Assembly: GCA_003553565.1 (NCBI GenBank)
Contig: PWER01000116.1
Coordinates: 1-64,000 of the forward strand
Direction: 5' to 3'
DNA from: Nitriliruptoria bacterium
Lineage (GTDB): Bacteria; Actinomycetota; Nitriliruptoria; Euzebyales; Egibacteraceae
DNA length: 64,000 nt
The position numbers and the translations under genes are program-made. Below the pieces are notes generated by a model, which was not told the DNA's origin, made no database searches, and was given only the letters and a program-made list of their open reading frames with translations. Shown piece after piece: positions 35,965-44,753 of the stretch (its first letter is position 1; the number at the start of each line of letters is the position of its first letter).

Positions 35965-37730
35965 CACAGCACCAGCCCCAGCCCCAGCAGCGTCACCGCG
36001 ATCACGAGCACCACCGATCCCAGCGCCCAGGTGGGCACCACGTCGGCGCGGTTGGGCAGCGAGCGGTCGGAGGGCTTGGCCAGCTGCGTCTGCAGCGCCG
36101 CCAGCGGCGCCAGGGCCCGTGCGACGGCGGCGCGCGCACCGCTCGAGGCGGGTGCTGGGTTGGTGGCCGGCGCGGCGGCCGCAGGCGCCGCCTCAGGCGC
36201 TGCCGCCTCGGGCGCAGCCGCCTCGCGCGCTGCGGCGGCGCGGCGACGCGTCAGCACCAGCGGCAGGCCGCGGTATACCCAGTCGAGGTCCAGCGTCAGC
36301 GCCGGCTTGGGCGCGGCGACCGTGACCAGCAGCCAGAAGCCCACGGCGGTCAGCGCAAGCAGCTGCAGCACCGTGGAGATCTGGCCCACCGCGTAGGGCT
36401 CGAAGTCGACCGCGAAGGGCATCAGGTCGTAGAACGGGGCTGGGTAGATCCCGATGCCGATGTTGATGGCAGCGGCCAGCCCCATGGCGGTGAGCATGCT
36501 GGCGGGCACCGGGCGCACCGCCACCCCGCGGTCGGTGCCGAACCAGGCGAACCAGGTCACCTTCATGGTGATCGACAGGAACGTGCCCACCGAGGCGAGC
36601 TTGAGGCCGGCCTCGACCACGTCGCGGTCGAGCAGGGCGGCCGCCTCGATCGACAGCTCCTTGCTGACGAAGCCGCTGAACAGCGGCACGCCCGAGATCG
36701 AGAAGGCGCCGATCAGGAACAGCACCAGCACCCACGGCTGCTTGCGGGCCAGGCCGCCGAGCTCGGTGAGCCGGCTGGTGCCGGCCGCGTAGAGGACCGC
36801 GCCGGCGCCCATCAGCAGCAGGCCCTTGTAGATGATGTGGGCGAAGGCGTGGGCGACCGCCCCGTTCAGGGCCAGCTCTGTGCCCAGGCCCACCGCGGCG
36901 ACCATGAAGCCCACCTGGCTGACGATGTGGTAGCTCAGCAGGCGGCGGATCTCGTTCTCGAGCACCGCGAACACGACGCCGTACAGCGCCATGATCACCC
37001 CGAGCCACACCAGCAGCTCCACCCCGGGGAACCCGCGTGCCAGCACGTAGACCCCGGCCTTGGTGGTGAACGCCGAGAGGAACACGGTGCCGGCGACGCT
37101 GGCCTGGGGGTAGGCGTCGGCGATCCAGGCGTGCAGCGGCGGGATCGCCGCGCCCACCGCGAACCCGATGAGGATCAGCCACGTGGCGACGCTGTCCAGC
37201 GCGAAGGCGTCGAACGCCAGCGACCCGGTCTCGCCGAGGTGGATCAGCACCCCGGCCAGCAGCACCGTGCCGCCGGCGACGTGGACGTAGAGGTAGCGCA
37301 GCGCCGCCTGCGCGGCCCAGCGGGTGGCGCCGGCGGCGATCACCGCCGCGCTGGTGATCGCCTTGATCTCCCAGAAGGCGAACAGCGTCAGCAGGTCGCC
37401 GGCGTAGACCACCCCCAGCGCCGAGCCGATGTAGACGAGCACCGCGGCGCGCTCGCCGGTGCGCATCAGCCGCAGGCCGTACAGCGCGGCCAGGAACGCC
37501 GCCATGGCGAACACGATGCCGAAGGCGCGGCTGAGCGCGTCGACCCGCACCACCTCGACGTCGAAGCCGAAGAACGAGGCCGGCAGGCTCGCGTCCAGCG
37601 GCAGCGTGGCCACGTGGGCCAGCGCCAGCAGCGGCACGCCGAGCATCACCGCGCCGTGGACGCGCTGCGGCAGCACCCCGAGCAGCGCGGCCCCGGCGAA
37701 GAAGATCGCGAACGTGGGCAGCTCAATCAC
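35964..37730 (-). CDS. Mrp antiporter large subunit D-like (second), with Ala-rich C-terminal extension
   Basis: A 588-residue NuoM/MrpD-type protein with about 14 helices. Proton-path residues are seen in LLTLFAFWEIKAITSAAV and in the lysine-bearing SAFTTKAGVYVLARGF. Residues about 500-550 are an Ala/Pro-rich low-complexity stretch (AREAAAPEAAAPEAAPAA), followed by one further helix at the C-terminus. The GTG at 37730 was chosen because it overlaps the small upstream gene by 8 bp and starts the first helix at once. It is one of three large subunits in this operon. Confidence 0.88.
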   Translation of the reverse strand: MIELPTFAIFFAGAALLGVLPQRVHGAVMLGVPLLALAHVATLPLDASLPASFFGFDVEVVRVDALSRAFGIVFAMAAFLAALYGLRLMRTGERAAVLVYIGSALGVVYAGDLLTLFAFWEIKAITSAAVIAAGATRWAAQAALRYLYVHVAGGTVLLAGVLIHLGETGSLAFDAFALDSVATWLILIGFAVGAAIPPLHAWIADAYPQASVAGTVFLSAFTTKAGVYVLARGFPGVELLVWLGVIMALYGVVFAVLENEIRRLLSYHIVSQVGFMVAAVGLGTELALNGAVAHAFAHIIYKGLLLMGAGAVLYAAGTSRLTELGGLARKQPWVLVLFLIGAFSISGVPLFSGFVSKELSIEAAALLDRDVVEAGLKLASVGTFLSITMKVTWFAWFGTDRGVAVRPVPASMLTAMGLAAAINIGIGIYPAPFYDLMPFAVDFEPYAVGQISTVLQLLALTAVGFWLLVTVAAPKPALTLDLDWVYRGLPLVLTRRRAAAAREAAAPEAAAPEAAPAAAAPATNPAPASSGARAAVARALAPLAALQTQLAKPSDRSLPNRADVVPTWALGSVVLVIAVTLLGLGLVL

Positions 37731-37929
37731 GGCGCAGCGCCTCGTAGTGGTCCTCCGGCCGCTGCAGCAGCCCCTTGAGCACGCCCTTGGCCAGCCCGAC
37801 CAGCAACGCGGCCCCCGCCAGGCCGAACACCGCCCAGAACCCCGGGAACAGGTAGGGCACGCCGCGGACCACATCGACCACGACCGACACCGCCACCAGC
37901 GCGATGGCAGCGATCCACGCCCGGCTCAC
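37723..37929 (-). CDS. Small two-helix membrane protein inside the Mrp operon
   Basis: A 68-residue protein of unknown function with two hydrophobic segments (residues about 5-25 and 27-48) and a polar C-terminus (QRPEDHYEALRRD). It overlaps the upstream large subunit gene by 4 bp and the downstream one by 8 bp, which argues strongly that it is translated. It does not match MnhC, F or G. It may be an accessory subunit of this split Mrp complex. Confidence 0.75.
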   Translation of the reverse strand: MSRAWIAAIALVAVSVVVDVVRGVPYLFPGFWAVFGLAGAALLVGLAKGVLKGLLQRPEDHYEALRRD

Positions 37930-39491
37930 GCGCCACCTCCGGTGATCATCGCCGCAGCGCTGGTGGCCAGCTCACCGAAGCCGAGCAGATCACCGAGGCC
38001 CAGCAGCAGCCCGACGGCGGCGGTGATGCACAGCGGCACCACCAGCAGCGGGGTGGGCTCGTCGAAGCGGCCGCCGCCGTGGTGGGTGTCGGCGCCGGGG
38101 GCCACGTCGGCGCCGGCGGGCACCGGCGCGCGCTCGTGGACCAGCGGCGCGGGAGCAGCCGTGTCGGGGGCAGGAACCAGGAAGGCGCGGTAGACGATCG
38201 GGAACAGATAGCCCGCACCCAGCAGTCCGGCCAGCAGCAGGGCCGCAGCGAACACCGGGTAGCCGGCGTCGAACGCGCCCAGCACCAGGTACCACTTCGA
38301 GACGAACCCGCCCATGGGCGGCAGCCCGGCGAGCCCGATCGCCGCCACGGCGAACGCTCCCATCGTGAACGGCATGCGCCGCCCCACGCCGTTGAGCTGG
38401 CTGACGTAGTCGTAGTGGGGGCCGCAGTGCAGCGCGCCGGCCACGAAGAACAGGGTGATCTTGAGCGCCGCGTGGTTGACGATGTGCAGCAGCCCGCCGG
38501 TCCAGGCGGTGGCGGTCACCAGCGACAGCCCCAGCACGATGTAGGACAGGTGCGCCACCGTCGAGAACGCCAGCCGCCGCTTGATGTTGTCCTGGCGCAG
38601 CGCGATGAGCGAGGCGACGACGATGGTGATCGAGGCGATCGTGCCGACGACGACGTCGGCGCCGATGTCGGCCAGGGCCACCGGCCCGATCACGAAGCCG
38701 AAGGCGCGCACGAAGCCGAACACCCCGGCCTTGACGACGGCCACGGCGTGCAGCAGGGCGCTGACCGGCGTCGGCGCGACCATGGCGCGAGGCAGCCAGG
38801 CGTGCAGCGGCATGAGCGCCGCCTTGGTGCCGAACCCGATCGTGACCAGGGCGATCAGCAGCCCCAGCTCGAGACCGCTCAGCTGGTCGGCCACGAAGCC
38901 GCCCGGCACGAAGTCGAGCGTGCCGGTCGCGCTGTAGACCAGCACGATGGCCAGCAGCAGCGCGACGCCGCCGGTGAGCAGGTAGCCGAGGTAGCGCCGG
39001 CCGGCCTGGCGCGCCTCGTCGCTCTCCGAGTGCACCACCAGGGGGTAGGTGGCCACCGTGAGCAGCTCGTAGAAGATGAACAGCGTCAGCAGGTTCGCCG
39101 AGAACGCCAGGCCCACCGCGGTCGACATGCACACCGCGAAGCTGGCGAAGTAGCGGGTCTGGCGGTGCTCGTTCTCCGACCGGACGTAGCCGATGGAGTA
39201 GATCGAGGTCAGGATCCACAGGAACGAGGCCGACAGCCCGAAGGCCATGCCCGGCCCGTCGGCGCGCAGGGCGAGGTCGACGTCCGGCGCCAGCGGCAGG
39301 ATCGTGATCTCGGGGGTCTGGCCGGCCAGCACCTGCGGCAGCAGCGCCGCCACGAGGGCGAACTTGATGCCCGCCGCGCCCAGCGTCCAGCCCTCCCGCA
39401 GGTTGGGGCGGTTGCGGGAGGCCACGATGAGCACGGCCGCCAACGGCGAGACCAGGACCGCGAGCAGCAGCAGCACCGAGCCGTCCGCCAT
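37926..39491 (-). CDS. Mrp antiporter large subunit D-like (first gene of the operon)
   Basis: A 521-residue MrpD/NuoM-type protein. Seen: LLTLFIFYELLTVATYPLVVH with the conserved Glu, and the TM7 lysine region IGFGTKAALMPLHAWLPRAMVAPTPVSALLHAVAVVKAGVFGFVR, a textbook proton-channel signature. A His/Gly/Pro-rich loop (residues about 455-480) precedes the last helix. GTG-ATG starts touch; I chose the ATG at 39491, with GAGG 8 nt upstream. A TATCCT box lies 67 bp upstream. Confidence 0.9.
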   Translation of the reverse strand: MADGSVLLLLAVLVSPLAAVLIVASRNRPNLREGWTLGAAGIKFALVAALLPQVLAGQTPEITILPLAPDVDLALRADGPGMAFGLSASFLWILTSIYSIGYVRSENEHRQTRYFASFAVCMSTAVGLAFSANLLTLFIFYELLTVATYPLVVHSESDEARQAGRRYLGYLLTGGVALLLAIVLVYSATGTLDFVPGGFVADQLSGLELGLLIALVTIGFGTKAALMPLHAWLPRAMVAPTPVSALLHAVAVVKAGVFGFVRAFGFVIGPVALADIGADVVVGTIASITIVVASLIALRQDNIKRRLAFSTVAHLSYIVLGLSLVTATAWTGGLLHIVNHAALKITLFFVAGALHCGPHYDYVSQLNGVGRRMPFTMGAFAVAAIGLAGLPPMGGFVSKWYLVLGAFDAGYPVFAAALLLAGLLGAGYLFPIVYRAFLVPAPDTAAPAPLVHERAPVPAGADVAPGADTHHGGGRFDEPTPLLVVPLCITAAVGLLLGLGDLLGFGELATSAAAMITGGGA

Positions 39492-39557
39492 CACGGCAGC
39501 CTCACGAGCGCGCGACCGGCTCCACCGGCATCAGGGGGTTCCCACACAGCGCAGGGC

Positions 39558-39563
39558 AGGATA
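39558..39563 (-). promoter_or_regulatory. Likely -10 box of the Mrp operon
   Basis: TATCCT on the minus strand, in the 154-bp gap upstream of the first Mrp gene. A TTGGCG hexamer lies 19 bp further upstream (39588-39583), a somewhat long spacer. The mRNA would have a leader of about 60 nt. Confidence 0.5.
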
Positions 39564-39648
39564 GCCACGCCCCGGTCGCCGGCGCCAACCCTGACGGGCC
39601 TCCTGCGCGTGCGACCGGTGCTGCCGGCAGCGTGCGGGCATGACCGAT

Positions 39649-42234
39649 TCAGGGCGCTGCGCGCAGGCGCAGCCGCGCGTCGGTGGCCTCCTCGCGGGCC
39701 TGGGGGGAGAAGGGCGCGCGGCGCTCCTCGCCGGTGGCCCAGCGCGTGGCGAGCCCCGCGTAGTCGCCGTGCAGGGGGTGACCGGACTGCCCGGTGGTGT
39801 GCAGGCGACGTGTGCGGTCGAGGTCGCCGAGGTCCACCACGGTGCGCACCGACGGGCCGGTGACGGCCTCGTAGCCCTCGTCGGCCTTCCAGCCGGTGGC
39901 GTTGACGATCCCGAACCCGCCGCCGGTCTCGTAGGGCCCGCGGTTGAACAGCGCCTCCACGGGGCCGATCCCCGAGGTGCCCAGCGAGGGCTCGCGGAAC
40001 GTGATCGCGTGGAGCTCGCCCCACCGCCACTGCTCCGGGTCCGGGCCGAGGCGGTCGCGGAGCTCGTCGTGGGCCCGCGCCATCGCTGCGCGCAGGATCG
40101 CGTCCCGGTCCTCGCGCTGGTCGGTGGTCGGGTCGTCCCACCACGGATCGTCGGGGCGCTCCAGCAGTTCGGCGACCAGCGCGAGGTAGCGCTCGTAGCG
40201 CCCGGGCCGGGCAGCCTCGGGCAGCTCGGGGTGGAGGATGCCCGCCAGCAGGTGGCGCCAGGTCGCCATGAAGGCGGCGGCCCCTACCGAGTCCGCCTCG
40301 GCCCGCCCGTCCCAGCGCTCCAGCAGGCGCTGCACGGTCGCGACGGCCTCGTCGCCCTCCGCGTCGACCGCGAGCGCGGACGGACGCACCACCTCGGCGA
40401 AGGGGTCGTGGGTGTCGAGCTGATGGGCCAGGGCGTCGTCGACGTCGTAGTCGCCCAGCGCCCCGGTGACGAGCTCCTCGATGCGCTGCGCTCGCAGGCC
40501 CGGGAGCCAGTCGACGCCGAGCGGGAACCCGTAGGCATCAGGCGCGACCGGCGGCTCGTTGGCGCTGATGATCCAGCCTCGCTCGGGGTCACGCTCGGTG
40601 GGCAGGCGCTCGGCGGGCAGGTAGCCCTCCCACTGATAGCGGTCATCCCATCCCGGCACCGGCACCGACCCGTCGTGGTGCCTGCGGATCGGCAACCACC
40701 CCGACGCCTGGTAGCCGATCGTCCCCTCGGCGTCGGCGTACAGCAGGTTCTGCGCGGGCACGACGAAGTCGGCCGCGGCCTCCTGGACGTCAGCGAAGTC
40801 GCTGGCGGCGTTGAGCGTCGGGATCGCCTCGACAGTCGGGCCGGGCTCGAGCGCGGGCCACCGCAGGCTCAGCGCGTGCCGTGCCGACCCGGTCCCGGCG
40901 GTTGGCTCGTCGGCGTCGAGCTCCTCCTCGCGCGCGGCGTCATGGGGCGCGAGGGCCTCGTCCGCCTCGGGCAGGGCCTCGGGGTCGCGCGCCATGGGAG
41001 GGCTGTACACCTCCGAGATCACCGGCCCGTTGCGGGTGACCACCACCTCGAGCTCCTCGACGGTGCCGTCGGCGGCGCGCAGCTCCTCGGTGCGCACCTC
41101 GGCGTCGACCCATTCGCCCTCGACCTCGTAGCGGGTCGGGTCGTCGGGGGGGACGCGCTCGACGTAGAGATCGGTCACGTCCGCCCCCACGTTGGTGAAG
41201 GTCCAGGCCACGTCCTCGTTGTGACCGATGATGACCCCGGGCACGCCCGGGAAGGTGACCCCGGCGACGTCGTAGGGGCACGCCGGGCCCGTCTCGGCGC
41301 AGCGCAGATGGGCCTCGTACCAGACCGAGGGCATGCCGAGCTCGAGGTGGGGATCGCCCGCCAGCAGCGGGGCGCCGGAGGCGGTGTGCTCACCGGCGAC
41401 GACCCAGCCATTCGAGCCACCCTCGAGGCCGCCGATGCCGACCGCGGCGTCGACCTGCTCGATCTGCCGCGCGAGCCGGTCCAGCTCCTCGACTGCCACC
41501 GGGCCGGGGCGCCTGGCTGCGTCCTCGTCGCGCTCGGGCGGGTACGGCTCGGGGTCGGCTTCCTCGGCCACGACCGGGCCGTCCTGCGGGTAGGGCGGGA
41601 ACAGATCGGCGACCTGCTCGGGCTCGAGAGCCTGGTGCAGCACCGCACGCTCGATCTGCGCGTCGAGGTTGCTGCGCAGCCCCCAGGCCATCACCTTGAG
41701 GAAGGCGAGGCTGTCGACAGGCTCCCAGGGGCGCGGGGCGCGCGCATCGAGGGGCTCGAGCAGGCGGTAGGCGACCGACAGCTCGCCGGGCGAGCGGGCG
41801 TCGAGGTAGGCGTTCACGCCCTCGGCGTAGGCCTCGAGCATCGCCCGCGTCTCGGTGGAGAGGCTGGCGAGCTCGGCCTTCGCGACGCGTTCCCAACCGA
41901 GGGTGCGCAGGAACCGGTCGGTCTCCAGCTGCTCGGGGCCGAACAGCTCCGCGGTGCGACCGCGGGCGAGGTGGCGGTTGAGGTCCATCTGGAAGAAGCG
42001 GTCCTGGGCGTGGACGTAGCCCTGGGCGCGGAAGAGGTCGTCGTCGGACTCGGCGGTCAGCACCGGCACACCGTCGCCGTCTCTGCTGACGCTGACATCG
42101 GCGTCCAGCGCGGGCAGCACCACCTCGCCGTCGTGGTCGGGGAACGGGCGCGTCACCAGCGCCCAGGAGGTCACCGCCAGACCTGCCAGCGCCACGCCCA
42201 GCGCCATCGCCGTCCACGCCATCCAGCGCCTCAT
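39649..42234 (-). CDS. Penicillin acylase family protein (Ntn-hydrolase, S45)
   Basis: An 861-residue secreted or membrane-anchored amidohydrolase. The N-terminus has one hydrophobic helix (residues about 6-26) without a lipobox. The autoprocessing site GGSNGWVV puts the nucleophile at Ser274, so the chain should split into an alpha part of about 273 residues and a beta part. Other family marks are YVHAQDRFFQMDLNRHLARGR, the oxyanion Asn region in GIVNATGWKADEGYEAVTGPSVRTVVDL, and LLAGDPHLELGMPSVWYEAHL. Members hydrolyse penicillins or N-acyl-homoserine lactones; the substrate is unknown here. GAGGAGG lies 6 nt before the ATG. Confidence 0.92.
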   Translation of the reverse strand: MRRWMAWTAMALGVALAGLAVTSWALVTRPFPDHDGEVVLPALDADVSVSRDGDGVPVLTAESDDDLFRAQGYVHAQDRFFQMDLNRHLARGRTAELFGPEQLETDRFLRTLGWERVAKAELASLSTETRAMLEAYAEGVNAYLDARSPGELSVAYRLLEPLDARAPRPWEPVDSLAFLKVMAWGLRSNLDAQIERAVLHQALEPEQVADLFPPYPQDGPVVAEEADPEPYPPERDEDAARRPGPVAVEELDRLARQIEQVDAAVGIGGLEGGSNGWVVAGEHTASGAPLLAGDPHLELGMPSVWYEAHLRCAETGPACPYDVAGVTFPGVPGVIIGHNEDVAWTFTNVGADVTDLYVERVPPDDPTRYEVEGEWVDAEVRTEELRAADGTVEELEVVVTRNGPVISEVYSPPMARDPEALPEADEALAPHDAAREEELDADEPTAGTGSARHALSLRWPALEPGPTVEAIPTLNAASDFADVQEAAADFVVPAQNLLYADAEGTIGYQASGWLPIRRHHDGSVPVPGWDDRYQWEGYLPAERLPTERDPERGWIISANEPPVAPDAYGFPLGVDWLPGLRAQRIEELVTGALGDYDVDDALAHQLDTHDPFAEVVRPSALAVDAEGDEAVATVQRLLERWDGRAEADSVGAAAFMATWRHLLAGILHPELPEAARPGRYERYLALVAELLERPDDPWWDDPTTDQREDRDAILRAAMARAHDELRDRLGPDPEQWRWGELHAITFREPSLGTSGIGPVEALFNRGPYETGGGFGIVNATGWKADEGYEAVTGPSVRTVVDLGDLDRTRRLHTTGQSGHPLHGDYAGLATRWATGEERRAPFSPQAREEATDARLRLRAAP

Positions 42235-42321
42235 GCACGCCTCCTCGCCCCGCGGAGTCTGCCACCGGCGCGGGCACCCTCACGGCAGGCCCGCGGCGGG
42301 CGTGCTCAGCGCCGCAACCGC

Positions 42322-42362
42322 AGCCCGATCACCGCCGCAATCGAAGCCCGATCACCGCCGCA
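42322..42362. repeat. 23-bp duplication across the end of the YihY gene
   Basis: The 18-mer AGCCCGATCACCGCCGCA occurs at 42322-42339 and again at 42345-42362. The second copy encodes the last residues of the YihY protein and the first contains its stop codon, so the gene's 3' end has been duplicated. Confidence 0.85.
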
Positions 42363-43558
42363 GCCGCCAGCGCCCCGAGCCCCGCCAGGGCTGCGGGCAG
42401 GCGGGCCGGCTGGGGCGGCCCGGCGTCGGCCCCCCGGCTCGGCTCGGGCCCCCCACCCGGCTCGCGGCTCGCGCCCGGCTCGGGCGCAGCCGCTGCGGCT
42501 GCTGCCGGTGCCGCCGCCGCACCGATGCGCTGCGCGCGGGCCGCCTGGCCGCGCTCGTCGCCCTGTTCAGCGCGCTCGCCCTGCTGCTCGGCGGACGTGC
42601 CCAGCAGCAGCTCCGCCGAGCCGTGCGAGGAGCCCTCGCGCCGTGCCTGCAGGGTCGCGTCGAGCTGGGCGCCGAGCAGCAGCACCAGCATCGACAGCTG
42701 CAGCCACACGAGCGTCACGATGACGCCGGCCAGGCCGGCGTAGGTGGCCTCGTAGTTCCCGGCTGTCTGGGTGTACAGCGAGAAGCCAGCCGACAGCACC
42801 AGCCACCCGATCGCCCCGAGGACCGCGCCGGGCGAGATCCATCGGCGGGGCAGATCCGCCACATCCGGTGCCGCCCAGTAGGCGAACGACAGCAGCAGGA
42901 CGAGCACCAGCACCGCGACCGCGGCCTGGGCGAGGTTGAACAGCACCGCACCGATCCCGCCGAGGTCGACCACCCCGAGGACGGCCGCGCGCACCTGCGG
43001 CCCGAAGACCACGAGCACCACGATCACCGCCAGGGCGAGCAGCAGCGACGCGATGAGCAGCAGCGCGGTCAGCCGCTGGCCGACGAAGCCTCGGCCCTCC
43101 ACCGCACCATGGATGCGGGTCATGGCCTTGATCAGGGTGACCGCCGCCGAGGAGGCCGCCCACAGCCCGCCGAGCACGCCCACGGTGAGCAGTGCGCCCG
43201 CGCCACCGGTGCCGGTGACCCCCTCGATGCGTGGCGCGACCAGATCGAGCACCGCCGGCGGCACGACCTCGTCGAGGGCGTCGACCAGCACCTCCGGGTC
43301 GGCCACCAGCGACACGACCGCCAGGAAGGCCAGCAGCGACGGGAACAGCGCGAGGAAGATCTTGAAGGCCACGCCGGCGGCCAGCGAGGGCACGTCGTGG
43401 ACCTTGATGTCGTCGCGGACCGCCAGCGCCACCTGCAGCCAGCGGCGCGCGGGCGCTGCCGGCGCCTCGGGCGCGGGCGCTGCGCCGTCGGCGTGCTCGG
43501 ACTCGGACTCGGACGCGGCCCGGGGCTCGGGTGCCTCGTCGTCAGTGGTGTGGGTCAC
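42329..43558 (-). CDS. YihY/virulence factor BrkB family membrane protein
   Basis: A 409-residue protein of the YihY/RbnBN family with six transmembrane helices between residues about 55 and 300. Family marks: DVPSLAAGVAFKIFLALFPSLLAFLAV and YEATYAGLAGVIVTLVWLQLSMLVLLLGAQLDA. The N-terminus is Glu/Asp/Pro-rich and the C-terminus Ala/Gly/Pro-rich with a final hydrophobic helix. Earlier ribonuclease BN naming does not apply to this family. The GTG at 43558 was chosen because AGGAGGAGG sits 5 nt upstream; a longer reading from 43615 would pass through that site. Function unknown. Confidence 0.85.
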   Translation of the reverse strand: MTHTTDDEAPEPRAASESESEHADGAAPAPEAPAAPARRWLQVALAVRDDIKVHDVPSLAAGVAFKIFLALFPSLLAFLAVVSLVADPEVLVDALDEVVPPAVLDLVAPRIEGVTGTGGAGALLTVGVLGGLWAASSAAVTLIKAMTRIHGAVEGRGFVGQRLTALLLIASLLLALAVIVVLVVFGPQVRAAVLGVVDLGGIGAVLFNLAQAAVAVLVLVLLLSFAYWAAPDVADLPRRWISPGAVLGAIGWLVLSAGFSLYTQTAGNYEATYAGLAGVIVTLVWLQLSMLVLLLGAQLDATLQARREGSSHGSAELLLGTSAEQQGERAEQGDERGQAARAQRIGAAAAPAAAAAAAPEPGASREPGGGPEPSRGADAGPPQPARLPAALAGLGALAAAAVIGLRLRR

Positions 43559-43657
43559 GGGGTCCTCCTCCTGGCGCGCTCCAGCATGCCTGCGGCGGGC
43601 CACCACGGCTGACACCCGGGGGGGCGGCGTGGCGCTGGCGGCTCGGCCGGGTCGCGG

Positions 43658-44575
43658 TCAGCGTGGCAGGCGCAGCGCGTCGGCGTCCCACTCGGCCATG
43701 CCCTCGGCGACCAGCGCGTCGGCGAGCCGGCGCACCCGCTCGGCGTCGGGCTCGCCGGCGGCTGCCGACAGCTCCGGTCCTGGCACGGGACGCTCGCGCA
43801 GCGCCTGGACCAGGCGCCCTCGGACCTGGCGGTCCGAGCCCTCGAAGCGTGCCTGCGGACGGCTGCGATGGGCCGAGGACGCGGCGGGGTCGGGTCCCTG
43901 CCCTCGCCAGGCACACATCGGCGCCACGGGGCACTCGTCGCAGCGGGGCGTCCGGGCGGTGCACACGCGCGCGCCGAGCTCCATGAGGGCCTGGCCCCAG
44001 GCGCCGGGGTCCCTGTCGGGCACCAGCGCATCGGCGCGCTCCTGGGCGGCCGCACGCGACAGCGCTCGCCCGTGCAGGCGCGCCAGCACGCGGGCCACGT
44101 TGGTGTCCACTGGCGCCACCGCCAGCCCGTGGGCGAAGGCGGCGACGGCCCGCGCGGTGTAGGCGCCCACGCCCGGTAGGCGCTGCAGCACCCCGAGGTC
44201 CTCGGGCACCGTCCCGCCGTGCTCGCTGGTGATCACGGTGGCAGCCCGGTGCAGGCGCAGCGCGCGCCGGTTGTAGCCGAGGCCCTGCCAGGCGGCCACG
44301 ACCTCGCCCGCGGGCGCCGCGGCCAGCGCCGGCGCGGTCGGCCAACGCGCCATGAAGGATGCGAAGATCGGCACGACCCGCGCCACCTGGGTCTGCTGGA
44401 GCATCGCCTCGCTGACGAGCACCGCCCAGGGATCCGCGTCGCCACGCCAGGGCAGGTCCCGGGCGGTGCGGTGGTACCAGGCCAGCAGCAGGGCCTGCAG
44501 CCGCGCTCGGCGGGCAGGATCAGCGAGGGGCTCCCCCGAGGGATCGTCCGCGCGATCGACGGTGCCGGCAGCCAT
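43658..44575 (-). CDS. mutY: A/G-specific adenine DNA glycosylase
   Basis: A 305-residue HhH-GPD base-excision enzyme removing adenine opposite 8-oxoguanine. Seen: the catalytic Glu in SEAMLQQTQVARV, the hairpin LQRLPGVGAYTARAVAAFA with the catalytic Asp in APVDTNVARV, and the [4Fe-4S] cysteines of CTARTPRCDECPVAPMC (C-x6-C-x2-C-x5-C). The NUDIX-like 8-oxoG-recognition domain of E. coli MutY is absent; the last 80 residues look helical. The start at 44575 drops an Arg/Ala-rich upstream extension. Confidence 0.9.
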   Translation of the reverse strand: MAAGTVDRADDPSGEPLADPARRARLQALLLAWYHRTARDLPWRGDADPWAVLVSEAMLQQTQVARVVPIFASFMARWPTAPALAAAPAGEVVAAWQGLGYNRRALRLHRAATVITSEHGGTVPEDLGVLQRLPGVGAYTARAVAAFAHGLAVAPVDTNVARVLARLHGRALSRAAAQERADALVPDRDPGAWGQALMELGARVCTARTPRCDECPVAPMCAWRGQGPDPAASSAHRSRPQARFEGSDRQVRGRLVQALRERPVPGPELSAAAGEPDAERVRRLADALVAEGMAEWDADALRLPR

Positions 44576-44753
44576 CGTCGGCGAGCCTGGCACCGCCCCG
44601 GCGCCGCCGCAAGCGAGCCGAGCGCGGCGCTGCGATGCTGCGCGGGCGCCACGACGCCGCGCGAGCCGGGCCGCAGCGCGCGCCTGCCCGTGGCGCGCGC
44701 CCGACCCCGGCGCGCCACCCTGGGCACCGACGCCGAGCGAAGGGCGGTATCCC

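Noticed and set aside
42329-43558. Ribonuclease BN activity for the YihY-family gene
   Set aside because: The family name came from a mistaken assignment; these are six-helix membrane proteins without nuclease residues.
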